Assembly (NCBI GenBank): GCA_027924585.1
Contig: BSBM01000361.1
Span: 42,858,501 to 42,922,500 of the forward strand
Length of the DNA stretch: 64,000 nt
Direction: 5' to 3'
Source: Larix kaempferi
Lineage: Eukaryota; Streptophyta; Pinopsida; Pinales; Pinaceae
Part shown: one piece after another, positions 8,950 through 20,399 of the stretch
Numbering within the stretch: the stretch's first letter is position 1
Layout: every line of letters begins with the position of its first letter
Position numbers and translations under genes: made by a program
The notes under the pieces: generated by a model
Told to the model about the DNA's origin: nothing
The model's database searches: none
What the model saw: the letters and a program-made list of their open reading frames with translations, nothing else

Positions 8950-11460
8950 CCCTAGAGAGATGTGCAGTGTCTCATAAGCAAATGGAATTCATGTCCATTT
9001 ACAAATTTGAATTGGAAACCTATGTAATGTGTTTGGGTTCTTGGTGAAGAGTTCTTAGGTTTTGATGTCTTCTTATATATTTGTAGTTTCCTAGAAGCTT
9101 GATTCACCTAGTGGAAAAGTATTTGCATCCCTAGAGTGAGGATCTTGAGTCCCTTTATTTCCATAACATTTACATCATCAAATAAAATGGCATCTCATTG
9201 TTTAAATTTGCAAAGAGGTGCTAAATACCAGTTAAGTTAGTGTGCATGTTATTTAATACACTTTAGAGTGTTGATCGTTAGAAAAAGGAAGAAAGAGAAA
9301 TCTTTTTCATGGTTAACTTACTTACAAGCTTGAATGTGCCATGTTCTTTTGCATTGAATGAGTAATTATGTGTTCTTGATTGAATAGCTATGTTGTCAGA
9401 ATGATATCACTTGATTGAAATAAAACAAATCTTGAGTGAAATGAGTTAAATGAGTATTCTTGATGCCAAATCTTTTATCGAGTTGAATTTGAATCAAGAT
9501 AATAGCAAGGCCCCATAGACCATATTTGTAAGATGATCGCTCTTCCTTATGGGCCTTACATCATTTTCAAAAACTTTAGTAACAATACATGTGATAAGTT
9601 GTTTTACATTGTTTATATGTCTTTCCTAATAGCATGTTTTAGGAGTAGTAGTATGATTACTTTCAATCTCAAGTATTAGAATAAATTGGAAATCCCGTGA
9701 TAATAAACTAGGGTAATAAGGACATGAGAAACATCAGGTTCTTGAATTTCTAGAAGCTTGGCCACTATGATTCTCTTTTGGCCACTATGAAGATGTTGAC
9801 AGTGATGGTGATGGTGGTGACAACATTAATGACAAAGGCTTGAGGAATGGCAAAGAAGATGATGATGTGGATGGCTTGAAGAACACACATGGCATGAAGA
9901 ACCATGGAGGTGAGCATTGGAGCCATTGGAACACCTAATGAGCCAAATGACCCATTCTGTGGTCATTTGTGGTTTGATGGGGCAGTGGAACCCTTGGTGA
10001 TGGTCCATGCTACCATTTGATGATGGGATTGATGTCCATTGAAAGCATGTTGATTAAATACTAAATGATTGACTCTTGATGGTGGAACCCACATACAAAT
10101 TGAATCAGCCCTTATCTAATGGAACTTACGATGGATGTTGAAGCCCTTGAACCTTGAAGATGTCCATATGTGGAATCCTTGATGTATGGTGATGAAGACA
10201 TAATGTATTGTTTCCTTGGGGTTCTTGGAATTGTTTGTGGTCTATTGTTGTGGGTGTGATGGAGCCCTTGCCCTTATAATTGCTTGACGAAACCTTTGAT
10301 GCTGAAGTATTTAAACATGATGATGTAGAAGCCCACAAAAAAAATGAGGAAGCCCTAAGTTTCTAACGTGGCCTTTGATGTGGTTGTGTGAAGTCTAACC
10401 AAAACAAGCATGCAAATAAAACATTGTATGTGAACTATTATGTGTCCATTCAAAGGACAAAGTCGGCTCAGCAATTAAAAATAAAAATAAAATGAAAATT
10501 ACATAGATAGGTAGATTGAATATCATGTGATATGATGTGCATGTACAACAGAAAGACATGACGATCTAGACAGTATGAAGAGACTAATGATATTTTGGGT
10601 AGCAGTTTGGTGAAAGGAGAGAATGATGTATTTGTGTATATCCTGGTTAAAATTATGATAGAGTGATGATGAGCAGAAAGTGATATAAATGTGGATATGT
10701 TTGATATCTTGACAGCAAAATGATAATTTTCCTATGGTTAATGACAGTTTGATGACAGGTTAAAGATGTGAATGTAGATAGAATATCGATATGTTTGAGA
10801 AGATACTGGACATGATGAAACAGGGACATAATGATGATTGAAGACAAGGTGTTGGAAACATATTGATGAATGAGATGATGTGAATAATGACATGACTGTG
10901 ATATGTATGATATGTGACAACTATGTAATCGTAAATACAAGCAGGGTCTTGTGTCCATTTTCTTAGTAGGATCTAAGAAAAACCAAGCTATGTCCTAGAT
11001 GATGAGTTGGTGCTCATTGTATCAGTTGGTGCTGAATTGCCTCACGGTTGTAGCCATTGAACCAAATACAAAAGATTACAAAAACTATATCTAGTCTCGT
11101 ATTATGTGTTGATGTGTTTCATTAGTTGATAGTTAGTTCATTGATGAATATGATGTGAATGTGAAATGATGATATAAGATTTGGTGATTGAAGTTGAAAT
11201 TAAATAAAGTATAGGCTCACTGATTAACCCCCCCCCCCTCTCAGTGAGCATTGTGTCTAACACAAATGTTTATAGTTTTGTTAGGTTTTCATGTTTGATA
11301 AGGTTTCATTTTTTGGGGGGGTGGGATTATATGAATTTATATCTCTCAAATAAATTAGACAATATTATAAACACAACTGTAAAATATGATGATAATATGG
11401 TAATTACTCAATGCTAATTAATTTGTAATTACTAAACACAAATTACTCGTAACTAGATAT
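8950..11460. other. Non-coding spacer or large intron, no gene seen
   Basis: Mostly AT-rich sequence with a GAT/GGT-rich patch at about 9790-9880 and TGATGA-rich tracts through 10140-10960. These give rise to His/Ser-rich frames on the minus strand that I regard as low-complexity noise. If the flanking minus-strand exons belong to one gene, this is its longest intron. Confidence 0.45.
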
Positions 11461-11484
11461 AATTATTCAAAGAAAAGAAGTTAC

Positions 11485-11589
11485 ATGTGTGTATGGTGCC
11501 GCAATCTCCTTTGTTGCCGCCATGGCTACATCGAGGTCAAAGGGACCGATGTCCTCCCACCTGGGGGGTGGAGACCTGACACCCAATAA
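11485..11589 (-). CDS. Candidate internal exon of the minus-strand gene
   Basis: A 35-codon open block on the minus strand is bounded by a TTCAG acceptor (just above 11589) and a CAT/GTAACT donor (at 11485). It is phase 0 at its start, and reads as a compositionally normal peptide containing SPPPRWEDIGPFDLDV. It lies 118 bp downstream of the long exon ending at 11707, a spacing like that of the short introns in this gene. It cannot be joined in phase directly to the 8651 block, so an exon may be missing or lost. Confidence 0.35.
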
Positions 11590-11706
11590 CTGAACATTAA
11601 AACAAATAAAGCCAACAATGTGTAATTCAATGTTAAATATATTAAACAATACGATATCAAATAAAATACAACAAATACTTGAACATTAAATAAAACAATA
11701 GCAAAC

Positions 11707-12669
11707 CTAATCCATGAAGCTCCCTATGGCATGCTGCTGCGTATCACCATGGCAAGAATGACCACAGTGAGAACAACGATGTGTCGTTGTTCCAGCAGAA
11801 CTAGAAGGCCCTGCTTGGGTTCCACCTGTACCCGGCATGTCTCGGCCACCACCCATAGACTGTGCAGCTATCCATGTCTCATCGATGTCCTCTCGGCTCT
11901 GGGAAGACATGGCCACAAATTTGGTATGTCTAAGCAAGTCATGTGTGGCACGTCTGGCAGAGTCATGAATCTCATCTAGACCGCTACCAAACCCGGGTGG
12001 CTGAGGAGGGGGGGTTGGCTCTCTCCTAGCTGCAGGAGGTCCTCTAAGCAGGTTGTGGTGCACCTGAGGTCGATCTTGGGTATAGCCAAGACCAACACCC
12101 TGAAACTCAGTGATGTCAAAATAGTTGACATGGTACCCTAGCTGAAACTCAGCCCACAATTTCCGAAGGAAATATTGTGGGACCTCCAAATTGTTGCATG
12201 GGGGCCTGTCAAACACCATGAACCACCTCTGTCTCCAGTTATCTCTCCATGGCTGGTAAATGCACCAGTCCATGCAAACCCGAGCCCTCATCAAAGCTGG
12301 AGGCTGTCCGGTCGAGGGAACTATGAACTTGCTATACAACTGGGCTTTGCTGATGTTGAGGTCTTTTATTTGCTCTTTGGACAACCTAGTGGAGTAGTGT
12401 TTCCTTATTCGAGCCCTGTATTGGCTCAAGTTTGTTATCTCACTGTGTGCAATATTGATTGATTCAATAATGTTTTGAAGTGATGAAGCCAAGGAAACCC
12501 GAGAGGGTTCCATGGTACTGTTCAATTCATTACTTAGTGCCCTCAATTGATTTAAGTCTTGGTGTAATTGATCTTCATGGTTTTCATTGGGTTCATTGGG
12601 TTCATTGTCGGTTCCCATATTCTCTTGTGGAGGTCGGGTTTCATCAGATGGTGGTGGTGTGTCTGACAT
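11707..12669 (-). CDS. Unrecognised 320-aa protein, long 5' coding exon
   Basis: An open frame of 320 codons runs from ATG at 12669 to TAG at 11709-11707. Residues 1-40 are acidic and Pro/Asn/Glu-rich. Residues about 60-115 look helical. The central part (about 125-200) is rich in Trp, Tyr and Phe, including a CMDWCIYQPWRDNWRQRWF-type stretch, and looks like a folded domain. Residues 205-240 are Pro-rich and the C-terminus contains a Cys/His cluster (HRCSHCGHSCHGD). I do not recognise the family. The start is supported by an upstream in-frame stop and a well-formed leader intron (12811-12691). The TAG lies directly against a GTTTGC donor, so the exon may originally have been spliced onward. 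A captured gene within a DNA transposon is an alternative. Confidence 0.55.
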   Translation of the reverse strand: MSDTPPPSDETRPPQENMGTDNEPNEPNENHEDQLHQDLNQLRALSNELNSTMEPSRVSLASSLQNIIESINIAHSEITNLSQYRARIRKHYSTRLSKEQIKDLNISKAQLYSKFIVPSTGQPPALMRARVCMDWCIYQPWRDNWRQRWFMVFDRPPCNNLEVPQYFLRKLWAEFQLGYHVNYFDITEFQGVGLGYTQDRPQVHHNLLRGPPAARREPTPPPQPPGFGSGLDEIHDSARRATHDLLRHTKFVAMSSQSREDIDETWIAAQSMGGGRDMPGTGGTQAGPSSSAGTTTHRCSHCGHSCHGDTQQHAIGSFMD

Positions 12670-12690
12670 CTTGTTAGGTGTGTAGATGGT

Positions 12691-12811
12691 CTGCAGTTAA
12701 ATTTCCTTGGTTTTTTAATGGATTGTAAATTTGTTTTAAAAATTAAAATTCAAATGGAAAACAAAAAAAAAACAAAAATAAAGACAAATTTGTGCTTTGA
12801 GGAGCACTTAC
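12691..12811 (-). other. Probable 5'-UTR intron
   Basis: On the minus strand CTCCAG/GTAAGTG (donor, exon ending at 12812) and an AACTGCAG acceptor (exon resuming at 12690) bound a 121-bp AT-rich intron. The spliced leader then leads in 21 bases to the ATG at 12669. Both sites match plant consensus very well. Confidence 0.55.
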
Positions 12812-12929
12812 CTGGAGAAACAGGCGGCACCATGGTGTAGGGGTGACTACTTGGTGTTGATGACGACGGGGGTGCACGAGGACATGTTTGTGAGGTTGAA
12901 GGTGCGCTCGCGGGTTGGTAATTTAGATC

Positions 12930-13160
12930 ATGGGTTTGTCAAAAATGACAAAACCCGTGAGCTCTGTTTTTTTTATAAAAAAACAGAGGCGCGCATGCGC
13001 CACTAACATGTGCACACCAATATGTGCGTACGCATCAAGGGCACGTGCGCACCCCTTTTGTCCACGTGGGCTGAACCACGTGGATGTTTGGCATTGCCGA
13101 AGCAGGGACACGTGCACGCCTTTGGAGGCACGTGTGCGTCCTTTTTTTTCCGCTCACGTG
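12930..13160 (-). promoter_or_regulatory. Promoter of the minus-strand gene with six G-box cores
   Basis: CACGTG occurs six times in 119 bp: 13042-13047, 13063-13068, 13077-13082, 13109-13114, 13129-13134 and 13155-13160. In plants this core is bound by bZIP and bHLH factors such as ABI5/ABF, PIF and MYC families (general knowledge). A TATAAAA sequence on the minus strand lies at 12977-12971, about 300 bp upstream of the ATG and within a hairpin. The arrangement fits a promoter driving the gene at 12669. An alternative is a GC-rich tandem repeat whose unit happens to contain CACGTG. Confidence 0.5.
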
Positions 13161-13199
13161 CCCTTGTTGCGGTTATTTTCTGTACCAGCTTCGTGCAGG

Positions 13200-14930
13200 T
13201 ACCCCTATGATATTACAAGCCTTCATGCCTAGCTCAAATTCTTTAATCTTTCATTTGGAAATCGTATTTCCTATTTGTACCATAGGAAAATTTTCTCTAG
13301 TACAGCTCAACTTTTGATTGAACTCTATATTTGTAACTTGAAACCTTGCATATTTAGTTGCATGTTTGTAGCCTAGGATCCTTGCACCTATTAAAGGTGA
13401 ATAATCTAGTATTTCAACTATGGAGGATCAAGAACTACTCAAGATAAACATAAAAGCACAAAAAGGATGATTTTCTCCATTATCTTGAACTCTTATGAGG
13501 TTGTATCAAGGGCTATGCAATGGATTCATATATATGTCCCAACCTTATGTATTTCATTATAATCCTCTAATGCATGCCTTATTTGTATGTGCCAACATGT
13601 AATCATTGGATCCATGGAGAATCTAAGCACCAATGTGATTCTAGTAGTATTAAGAGCATGACCTCCTTAAATTTTTAGAGCAATGTAGTGTATGATATTT
13701 CTGTGTTTTAACAAGTTATAATTATGTTCTCTCTTTATCAATATTTTTTGCATTCACTTTTTTATACCAGAATCTCAAATTGAAAATAGGGGACAACATT
13801 CTTACATGGTACCTTTATTCCTTCATAACCCCCATTCAGCCATATGATTCAAGTTAGCATGCCATTAGTAAGGAATGGTGCATAATATAGTACAATTAAA
13901 CAACATAAAAATATAGTTCCTAGCATGTCCTTGCCTCAAGAATCTATATGTGTTTCTATCAATAGCCATCCCTCAAGTTAGACTGTAGTAATTTTATGGC
14001 CAAACCTATATTGCATGCAAACAACTCTTTTGAGTACATGTTCTCAATTATATGAGATAATTGTACATCCTAGAATATCACTAACAATCCACTCTTCTTA
14101 CCCTTGTTCCTTAAATTCTAATTCCTTCCAAAGTATGTGTTGTGCCCACAACTACCCTCCCCATTATCTTCGAGGGGATTATGGGGTCCCCTCCCTAAAT
14201 TTTTACTTTTCCTTAGACCCATTTGGTTTCTCCAAACAAATTCATTAGTATTTGTTAAGGCTTGGCTGGTGAACAATCACGAAGAAGTAAGTCTCCCCTT
14301 TTGAGAAAAAAATGGCCATCATAAGCATGTTTTTTCAAAATTTGGCTAGATATAACACATTGTAGTGAAAATATCAGTTTTTCGCTAACACGTTTTAGTG
14401 AAAACTGAGTTTTTTCACCAACACTTGGCGGTTGACAGAATTTATATTTGCAGCCAAAAAAGAGGAAATCACTGATCTTTCCACAAAAATAATGTTTTGA
14501 TGTCAACCACTTCAACAACAAACCCTTTAAAATAATTATTTTTCCACCGATCTTTGATGGTGAAAAATGATATGTCCGTTGATGCTCTATGAAAAGAAAG
14601 TGATAAATTTTCCAGCGTGTTGTAGCGAGGAATTCACATCCTCATTGAAACAAGCTTCCCATAAAGCTCATTTTTCCACTGAAATACGTTGCTCAAAATA
14701 TGGATTATCCGTTGACAGGCTACGCATAAAAAATAGGAAGTTTGAGGCAACAAGGTGCGGATAAAGTTGAAAGAATACCAATGGTTAAAATAAAAAGCAT
14801 GATTTCTTGCCAAAATAGTGTAGCAGGAAACCAAATTTATCATCGAAGCTACGATGGAGGATTCAATGTTTTCCACCGATAAGTTTCGGTAGGAATTCTT
14901 GAAATCTCGTTGATGCACTAAAAGAAGTCT
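13200..14930. other. Intergenic AT-rich stretch, no gene seen
   Basis: No reading frame here shows recognisable domains or continuous coding character. GTGAAAA/TTTTCAC and CCACCGAT-type short motifs recur in both orientations between 14340 and 14900, which might mark an old miniature element, but I could not define its ends. Confidence 0.4.
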
Positions 14931-14943
14931 GCGTAGCTAATAT

Positions 14944-15073
14944 TATAAAAGGGAGCTCTCCCTTCCAATTATTCACTTGTATTTTGGCTACATGAAACAA
15001 GCAAGTTGAGCAGTAGAGGAACGGAGTGTGGGAGAAACCCTAGCAGTTAACTCTCGACCAGACCCCATTAGAG
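14944..15073 (+). promoter_or_regulatory. Possible TATA box, leader and splice donor
   Basis: TATAAAA at 14944-14950 is followed by GGGAGCTCTCCC, about 120 bp of ordinary sequence and then a strong GAG/GTAAGTG donor at 15073/15074. This layout resembles a plant promoter with an untranslated first exon. No downstream coding exon was found, so the target is unknown and it could be an LTR remnant or chance. Confidence 0.25.
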
Positions 15074-15554
15074 GTAAGTGTCTCTTGTCATAATTGTGAA
15101 ATAAATACAATGGGGTTTTCAATTCTCCCAACCATTGAAGTTAGGCTAACGAAAAGGGGGCAAAATCTCACAATTGACTTCATGTTAGGAGGTTAAAGCC
15201 ATATATAGCCATTGCAACCCTTTTAACCCTTTGAGGGAAAAATTAAAACCTCAAGCTTTCTCATTCACCCATAAGCAAACAAATCTCACCTTGGAAACCC
15301 TAAAAGACCTTCACTGAAAATATTTTTCCTTTCAGACTAACGTTGGGAGATGGTTGTTAGTAAAGTGGCATTGGGTTTAAGTCACAACTTTCTTTGAGAA
15401 TAATTATGAGACTACATATTAGTAGAAAAATGGGTAATAAATGACGAAAACAGGCTAAAACTTGCATATAAATGACTAAGTTTAGTCATGTAACTAATAA
15501 TCATTTATTGCAGTCACTTATAATGCGTCTAAATACGTGACTAAATTTGTTTAG

Positions 15555-15893
15555 TCATTTATTGGTTGTTTTAATTGGTCAATTTGGTTGTATATTTAGT
15601 CATTGTTTTAGTCATTAATTTTTGTTAAGTGGTCATTTATTTAGTCATTGATTGTTGTTAACTACTCATTTATTTAGTCATTGATTGTTGTTAACTACTC
15701 ATTTATTTAGTCATTGATTGTGACTAATTGGTCATTTAGTTAGTCCTTAAGTGCAGTTAACTGGTCATTTATTTAGTCATTGATTGTTGTTAACTAGTCA
15801 TTTACTTAGTCATTGATTGCTGTTAACTGGTCATTTATTTAGTCATTGATTGTTATTAATGGATCATTTAATTATTCATTGATTTTTGTAGAT
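15555..15893. repeat. 33-bp minisatellite, about nine copies
   Basis: The motif TTTAGTCATTGATTGTTGTT and its following sequence repeats at an exact 33-bp period; TCATTG anchors fall at 15612 (variant), 15645, 15678, 15711, 15744 (variant), 15777, 15810, 15843 and 15876. Units carry TTAGTCA and GGTCATTTA elements. Copies differ by a few substitutions and there are no unique spacers, so it is a simple tandem array. Confidence 0.9.
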
Positions 15894-15963
15894 AAGGTAC
15901 AGAGGAATCAAACCAACAACCTCATGCCTATAATCAAGTGCTCTTCCATTGAGCTAGTACCTT
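15894..15963 (-). pseudogene. tRNA-like sequence (tRNA pseudogene or SINE head)
   Basis: On the minus strand a 7-bp acceptor stem pairs perfectly (AAGGTAC with GTACCTT). A TAGCTCAATGGAAGAGC segment matches an A box and forms a 4-bp D stem, and GGTTTGATTCC matches a B box. The anticodon stem is poorly paired and the T stem has mismatches, so it is unlikely to be a working tRNA. It abuts the 33-bp minisatellite directly. A decayed tRNA gene or the promoter head of a tRNA-derived SINE are both possible. Confidence 0.5.
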
Positions 15964-15969
15964 CTAAGA

Positions 15970-18900
15970 CTTGGAGAAATGTCGAGAAACATACATAGAG
16001 TGCTCAGTTATCATATATTATACATTTCTACACCTGATACAAGAATTGAAATAACATTGTGTATTGGATGAGTAGAATTCCAACTAGACCATTCAAGCAT
16101 GGTACATAACTTCATAAAACTCTTATGAGTTAAATAGTGCCAATGCCTTAATTTGGCCAAATGAACAACAAACTCTAATGGACAATATTGTAAATTATGC
16201 GATTCCAAAGGATAGTTTGAATAATCTAATCGTAAAACATGGTGACATTTTATTAAATTCCAATAAAATTTCATATTGACAAGATATTATTATAGATACA
16301 AAAGTAAACCATCCATCCTGATACACAATACATAATCAGTAAAAAAAGCATGAAGGAAACCTGCAACTATAGAAATAGATTCTACACAAAATATGACAGT
16401 ATGCCAATTCATAAAGCAATGGAGAAATTAAATTCAAGATCGGACCACTTATTTGGGGGGGTGAACACCAAGCCATGTATTTAGTGGCACCAAACTTGGT
16501 ACATTTTCCTTAAGATGTCATCATAGTGTGAATATAAAACTAAAATAATGTGGAATCCTAGATAGGATAAGATAAGATAAGATAAGATAATTTTATTAAT
16601 GTCCAACAAATGACCACAAAAGTAGGCCAATGGGATTGTGTGGTACCATGATAACAATACAAAGTGGGAGCCCAAAAGAAGCTCCTATAAAAATCTAAAA
16701 GTAGAACTCAAACCTAACTCTAATTCCACATACTGATGCATTTGACTACCACAAATCTATTTGTCCTTATTAAGTGCATCAAGGTCCAATGTGTCCAAAT
16801 ACAACCTAGATGAAGTCTTATGCCTATGCTATAGTATCAATCCTTACGGTTCTAAGGAATAAGTGTCCATCTCTTACTGCATCCCCCTTCTAATGATAAT
16901 AAAGATCATATACTTATTTTCAACTACAAATTACTGATAATACAACTTTTATGATGTATGTGTAGAAATTTTACTTATAAAGCTAAAATACACATAAATG
17001 AGTTGAATCAAGCCCAACAATCAATGACATTTATCTTCCCTCACCCTCACCACCATATAAAAAATTCTAACATCTGTCGTCACCATATAACATTCTACAG
17101 AATAATCTACCAATACAATATAGTTAACATATAAATGACAACAATCAAGTAAAAACCACTGTGAAAATATAAAACATGAACACAGATTTATACCCAAGGT
17201 TGTGTATATCATAATGAGAGAACAAAATATACAAGATATAAATAATTGCTTATATAATAGATTTTACATGATGTAACTACAAAATTAAGAAGCCATGGTC
17301 ATCTTTAGGTGTTTGTAAAATGAACAAAACTTGTCATACAAGAATAAATTAGATAACATATACCTCTCAATTCCATTGCTCGTATGTGAGAGCATGATTG
17401 TAAGGAAAACATGAACCATAATTGGACAAAAGTGTTGCAAAGTATGGCCACTTATGATGTAATGTGTCCATTTGTAAATTGTCTTATCTGTTGCCTCTTC
17501 CAGTTTAACCAAGAGATAAAATCCTGCAAATTTGGCATATTAGATGTCTACTCAAAACAAATAAAAATTAACTAATTAATTAATTAAATTGTGCAAAAGG
17601 ATAGATATTCATCCCCATTTTGCGTGTTTAAGAATGGAGAGAAATTAAATAAAGCATACAAAAGCATAGAATGTGCAGAACAATGTTTGGAGTCTAGAAA
17701 AAACCTATTAAGTGGTTGGGATATGTGTTTATCCCTTCAATATCATCAAACCCGAGAAGATCAATGCAACGAAAAAGTAAAGTTGTAATCTTATCACAAT
17801 CGCCATCTATGAAGTAGGATGGATGGATTATCAATTGTCAGCCTCTAGAAAATAACACCATTGTAAGAATTCAAGTTTTTTGCATTTGAATGTCACCAAT
17901 AGTGTAATGCTGATGTTCATAAGAAAGAAATGGGTAGATTCTCCAATATATTTGTGTCCATAAGAAAGGAATGGCACTCATCTATGCAATGAAACTACAG
18001 ATTCATACACCTTCAAATCTAGCATATGACCATCGGTGATGTCACAAGTTTACAACATTAAAGCCATGAGATAGATATTGAGAACCCATTACATTAACAT
18101 TAGTGATGATTGTCAACACATAATAACATGAAAATAAAACATAATCTATAACCATAGAAATAAAACATGAAAATAACATTGATGTATGATCTTTTATAAG
18201 TAAAAGTAGAGATGCACTACAATGCCTCATCTTTCCTCCCTCCGACCAAAATCCCCCATTTTTTCCATGAGGAAAGAGATTATGATAATGAAGAATGCTA
18301 CCTTAAACACAAAATAATAATAGGATTTGAAGAAAAAGATTCTTTTCTTGGAGTAATACATGAGAAACTAAACTAGACATGTTTACTAAAAGGAAATAGC
18401 ATTACTGAGCATAAAACATTACGTGAGTATCAATAACTAAGTACTCCAAATTCATCTCCACGTCATGAACAACAGAAACTGAGATCAGTTATGAATAAAG
18501 CATACCCTACACCATGCACACATCCATGATCGAATTTACAATGCATGCCTCAAGTAGATCATTCTTTTTTTGACAAACATTCAAGCCTCCCTTGATAAAT
18601 GAGAAATTTGGCTCTTTAATATTCTAGATAATAGACATGTATCCTTTCTTATGAGTTGGATAAGTCCATTGAAATAGGTGAACCGAGGAACACATATGCC
18701 CTGAGAAAAATAATCTCCCAAAAGACAATTTCACGTGATTATAGAAGCGATTGATGGCAATAATGAAGAATACTTTTAAACAAAAACTAATGCAGCAATT
18801 ATAAGAATATGAAGAACATAACCCAAGTCGTAAATTGTTTTAAAGGGGCGAAAGAATAAGATCATTTTTACGTACTCTTTGTATAATGGAGACCTTCCTG

Positions 18901-20040
18901 TCATGACATAAATGAACATGGAAACATTCTACAGTAGAAGCAATATAGGTTTAAAAAAGGGCAATTATTAATGCATAAATGGATATTCTTAATTCAACAA
19001 ACCAATTTCTACGAAGAAACTATTTCAAAGCAATCTAAACTATATAAGTGTGGCTCATATTATAAATACTTGTATAGAGAATATGGGAATGTTTCATTCA
19101 TGGTTTTATCAAAATTGAAACCTTGTGGATTTTCCAGTACACAAAAGGAAGGCACAAAAATTAAGTTATTTGCCATTATTTACAAAACATATCCATGTAG
19201 TATAATCTGGCCAATGTAGACTATGGTGTAAGCTTTAAGCAATAAAATAATTATTCTGCGGTTGTTGGTATTAAAGTCCCAACAACTCTGATCATCCTCT
19301 CCTGCTATGAAATCCTTTTCTATGAGCCGCTCCAAATTAATTGGCTCAAAACCTCCATTTTATTATGGAGGATTGTGCTTTTAAAATAATAAATATGTCC
19401 TTGCAAGTTAACAAGTATTTGTCATAAAAAAAACTAGAATGTTATATTGTATTGCATGCAACATCACCATAAATATGATCACAAATGACAATTGTTCTAT
19501 TAATACATTAAATGAAAACCTTTTTCATCGTATACCATTAATACATACCCAATCATATCTTCTTACCCAGATCATGAATATCTTTAATTAAAAGGCATAC
19601 ACCATGAAACGTTTCAGCGTAATCACCTTTATGTTTGTTAATTTCATTCTCTATATGAATAATACCTCAAGGTCCCCTCTAATTATCCATTCCTTGTTTA
19701 GCTTGCAAATTAGAGACTATAGCCAATTTCATTGGAACATGAACAATAAGATTAGGCAGTTGATTCTTTCCAACAGACACTACAGCCTGAAGAAAATTAC
19801 CAGGAGTTTCCATATGAAGAATGGATGGAGGATGGAAAAAGAAAGAGCTCACTTCAGTATAGTCAACATATGTGCTATAGTCGTGGAAAGGGGGAGAGAG
19901 AGAGTACGACTGCATAGGGAGTGAGGGAGAGACAATAGTTAGCTCTGTAAAACTAATCTTTTGATTAATTTTAATGGCCCACATGAAGAGACATGTGATA
20001 GACAGTTACATTTATTTTTACTATTTATTAAAATCTTGAA
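15970..20040. other. Long AT-rich stretch, no gene seen
   Basis: No reading frame longer than about 106 codons occurs and none shows domain-like composition or splice context. There is a GATAA pentanucleotide run at 16566-16590 and a TTAATTAA run near 17575. An ordinary repeat-free reading could still hide decayed elements that I cannot recognise. Confidence 0.45.
16566..16590. repeat. (GATAA)5 microsatellite
   Basis: Five perfect copies of GATAA follow an imperfect GATAG copy at 16561. Confidence 0.9.
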
Positions 20041-20383
20041 TGTTGTTGGTTAATTAGAAGAGTAGTTTCCAAGACTCCTACTTTGATGGGAAAGAGGAGT
20101 ATAACTGTTTTAGGAAACTGGTCCTCTCTCCACCTATAAAACATCTTTCAGAATACCCATCACTGTAGTATGAAGAACGTATCAGCAAAAGGGTAGGAGG
20201 GAGAAACTGTTTTCCATCCAAAAATACTAAGAGGTGACTGCACAAGATTTTTGCACTAATGGATTTAGGTAAATCATTAAAGATTGTTTAATTTCAGACT
20301 TATGTGATACATGTGATAATCATGTTAATTCTAGGTCTTGAAATTATAGTAGATGTTAATTACACGGATTGAAAATAAGTTCA
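20041..20383 (+). repeat. Probable 5' LTR of copia-1
   Basis: Starts TGTTG and ends near TTCA, just before GTATCAGAGCC. A TATAAAA box at 20135-20141 fits a retrotransposon promoter. With no 3' LTR for comparison the left end is a guess based on TG...CA termini. Confidence 0.4.
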
Positions 20384-20387
20384 TATG

Positions 20388-20399
20388 TCGTATCAGAGC
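20388..20399 (+). other. Primer binding site of copia-1
   Basis: TCGTATCAGAGC matches the plant retrotransposon PBS consensus TGGTATCAGAGC (initiator tRNA-Met complement) except near its start. Confidence 0.6.

Noticed and set aside
13042-13160. E-box/G-box run as a simple-sequence repeat
   Set aside because: Spacing between cores is irregular (14 to 32 bp) and flanks differ, so a simple microsatellite does not explain it; kept instead as a regulatory candidate.
15555-15893. CRISPR-like array
   Set aside because: The 33-bp units are directly adjacent with no unique spacers, and the context is eukaryotic.
15894-15963. Functional tRNA gene
   Set aside because: The anticodon and T stems are poorly paired, so only a tRNA-like remnant is supported.
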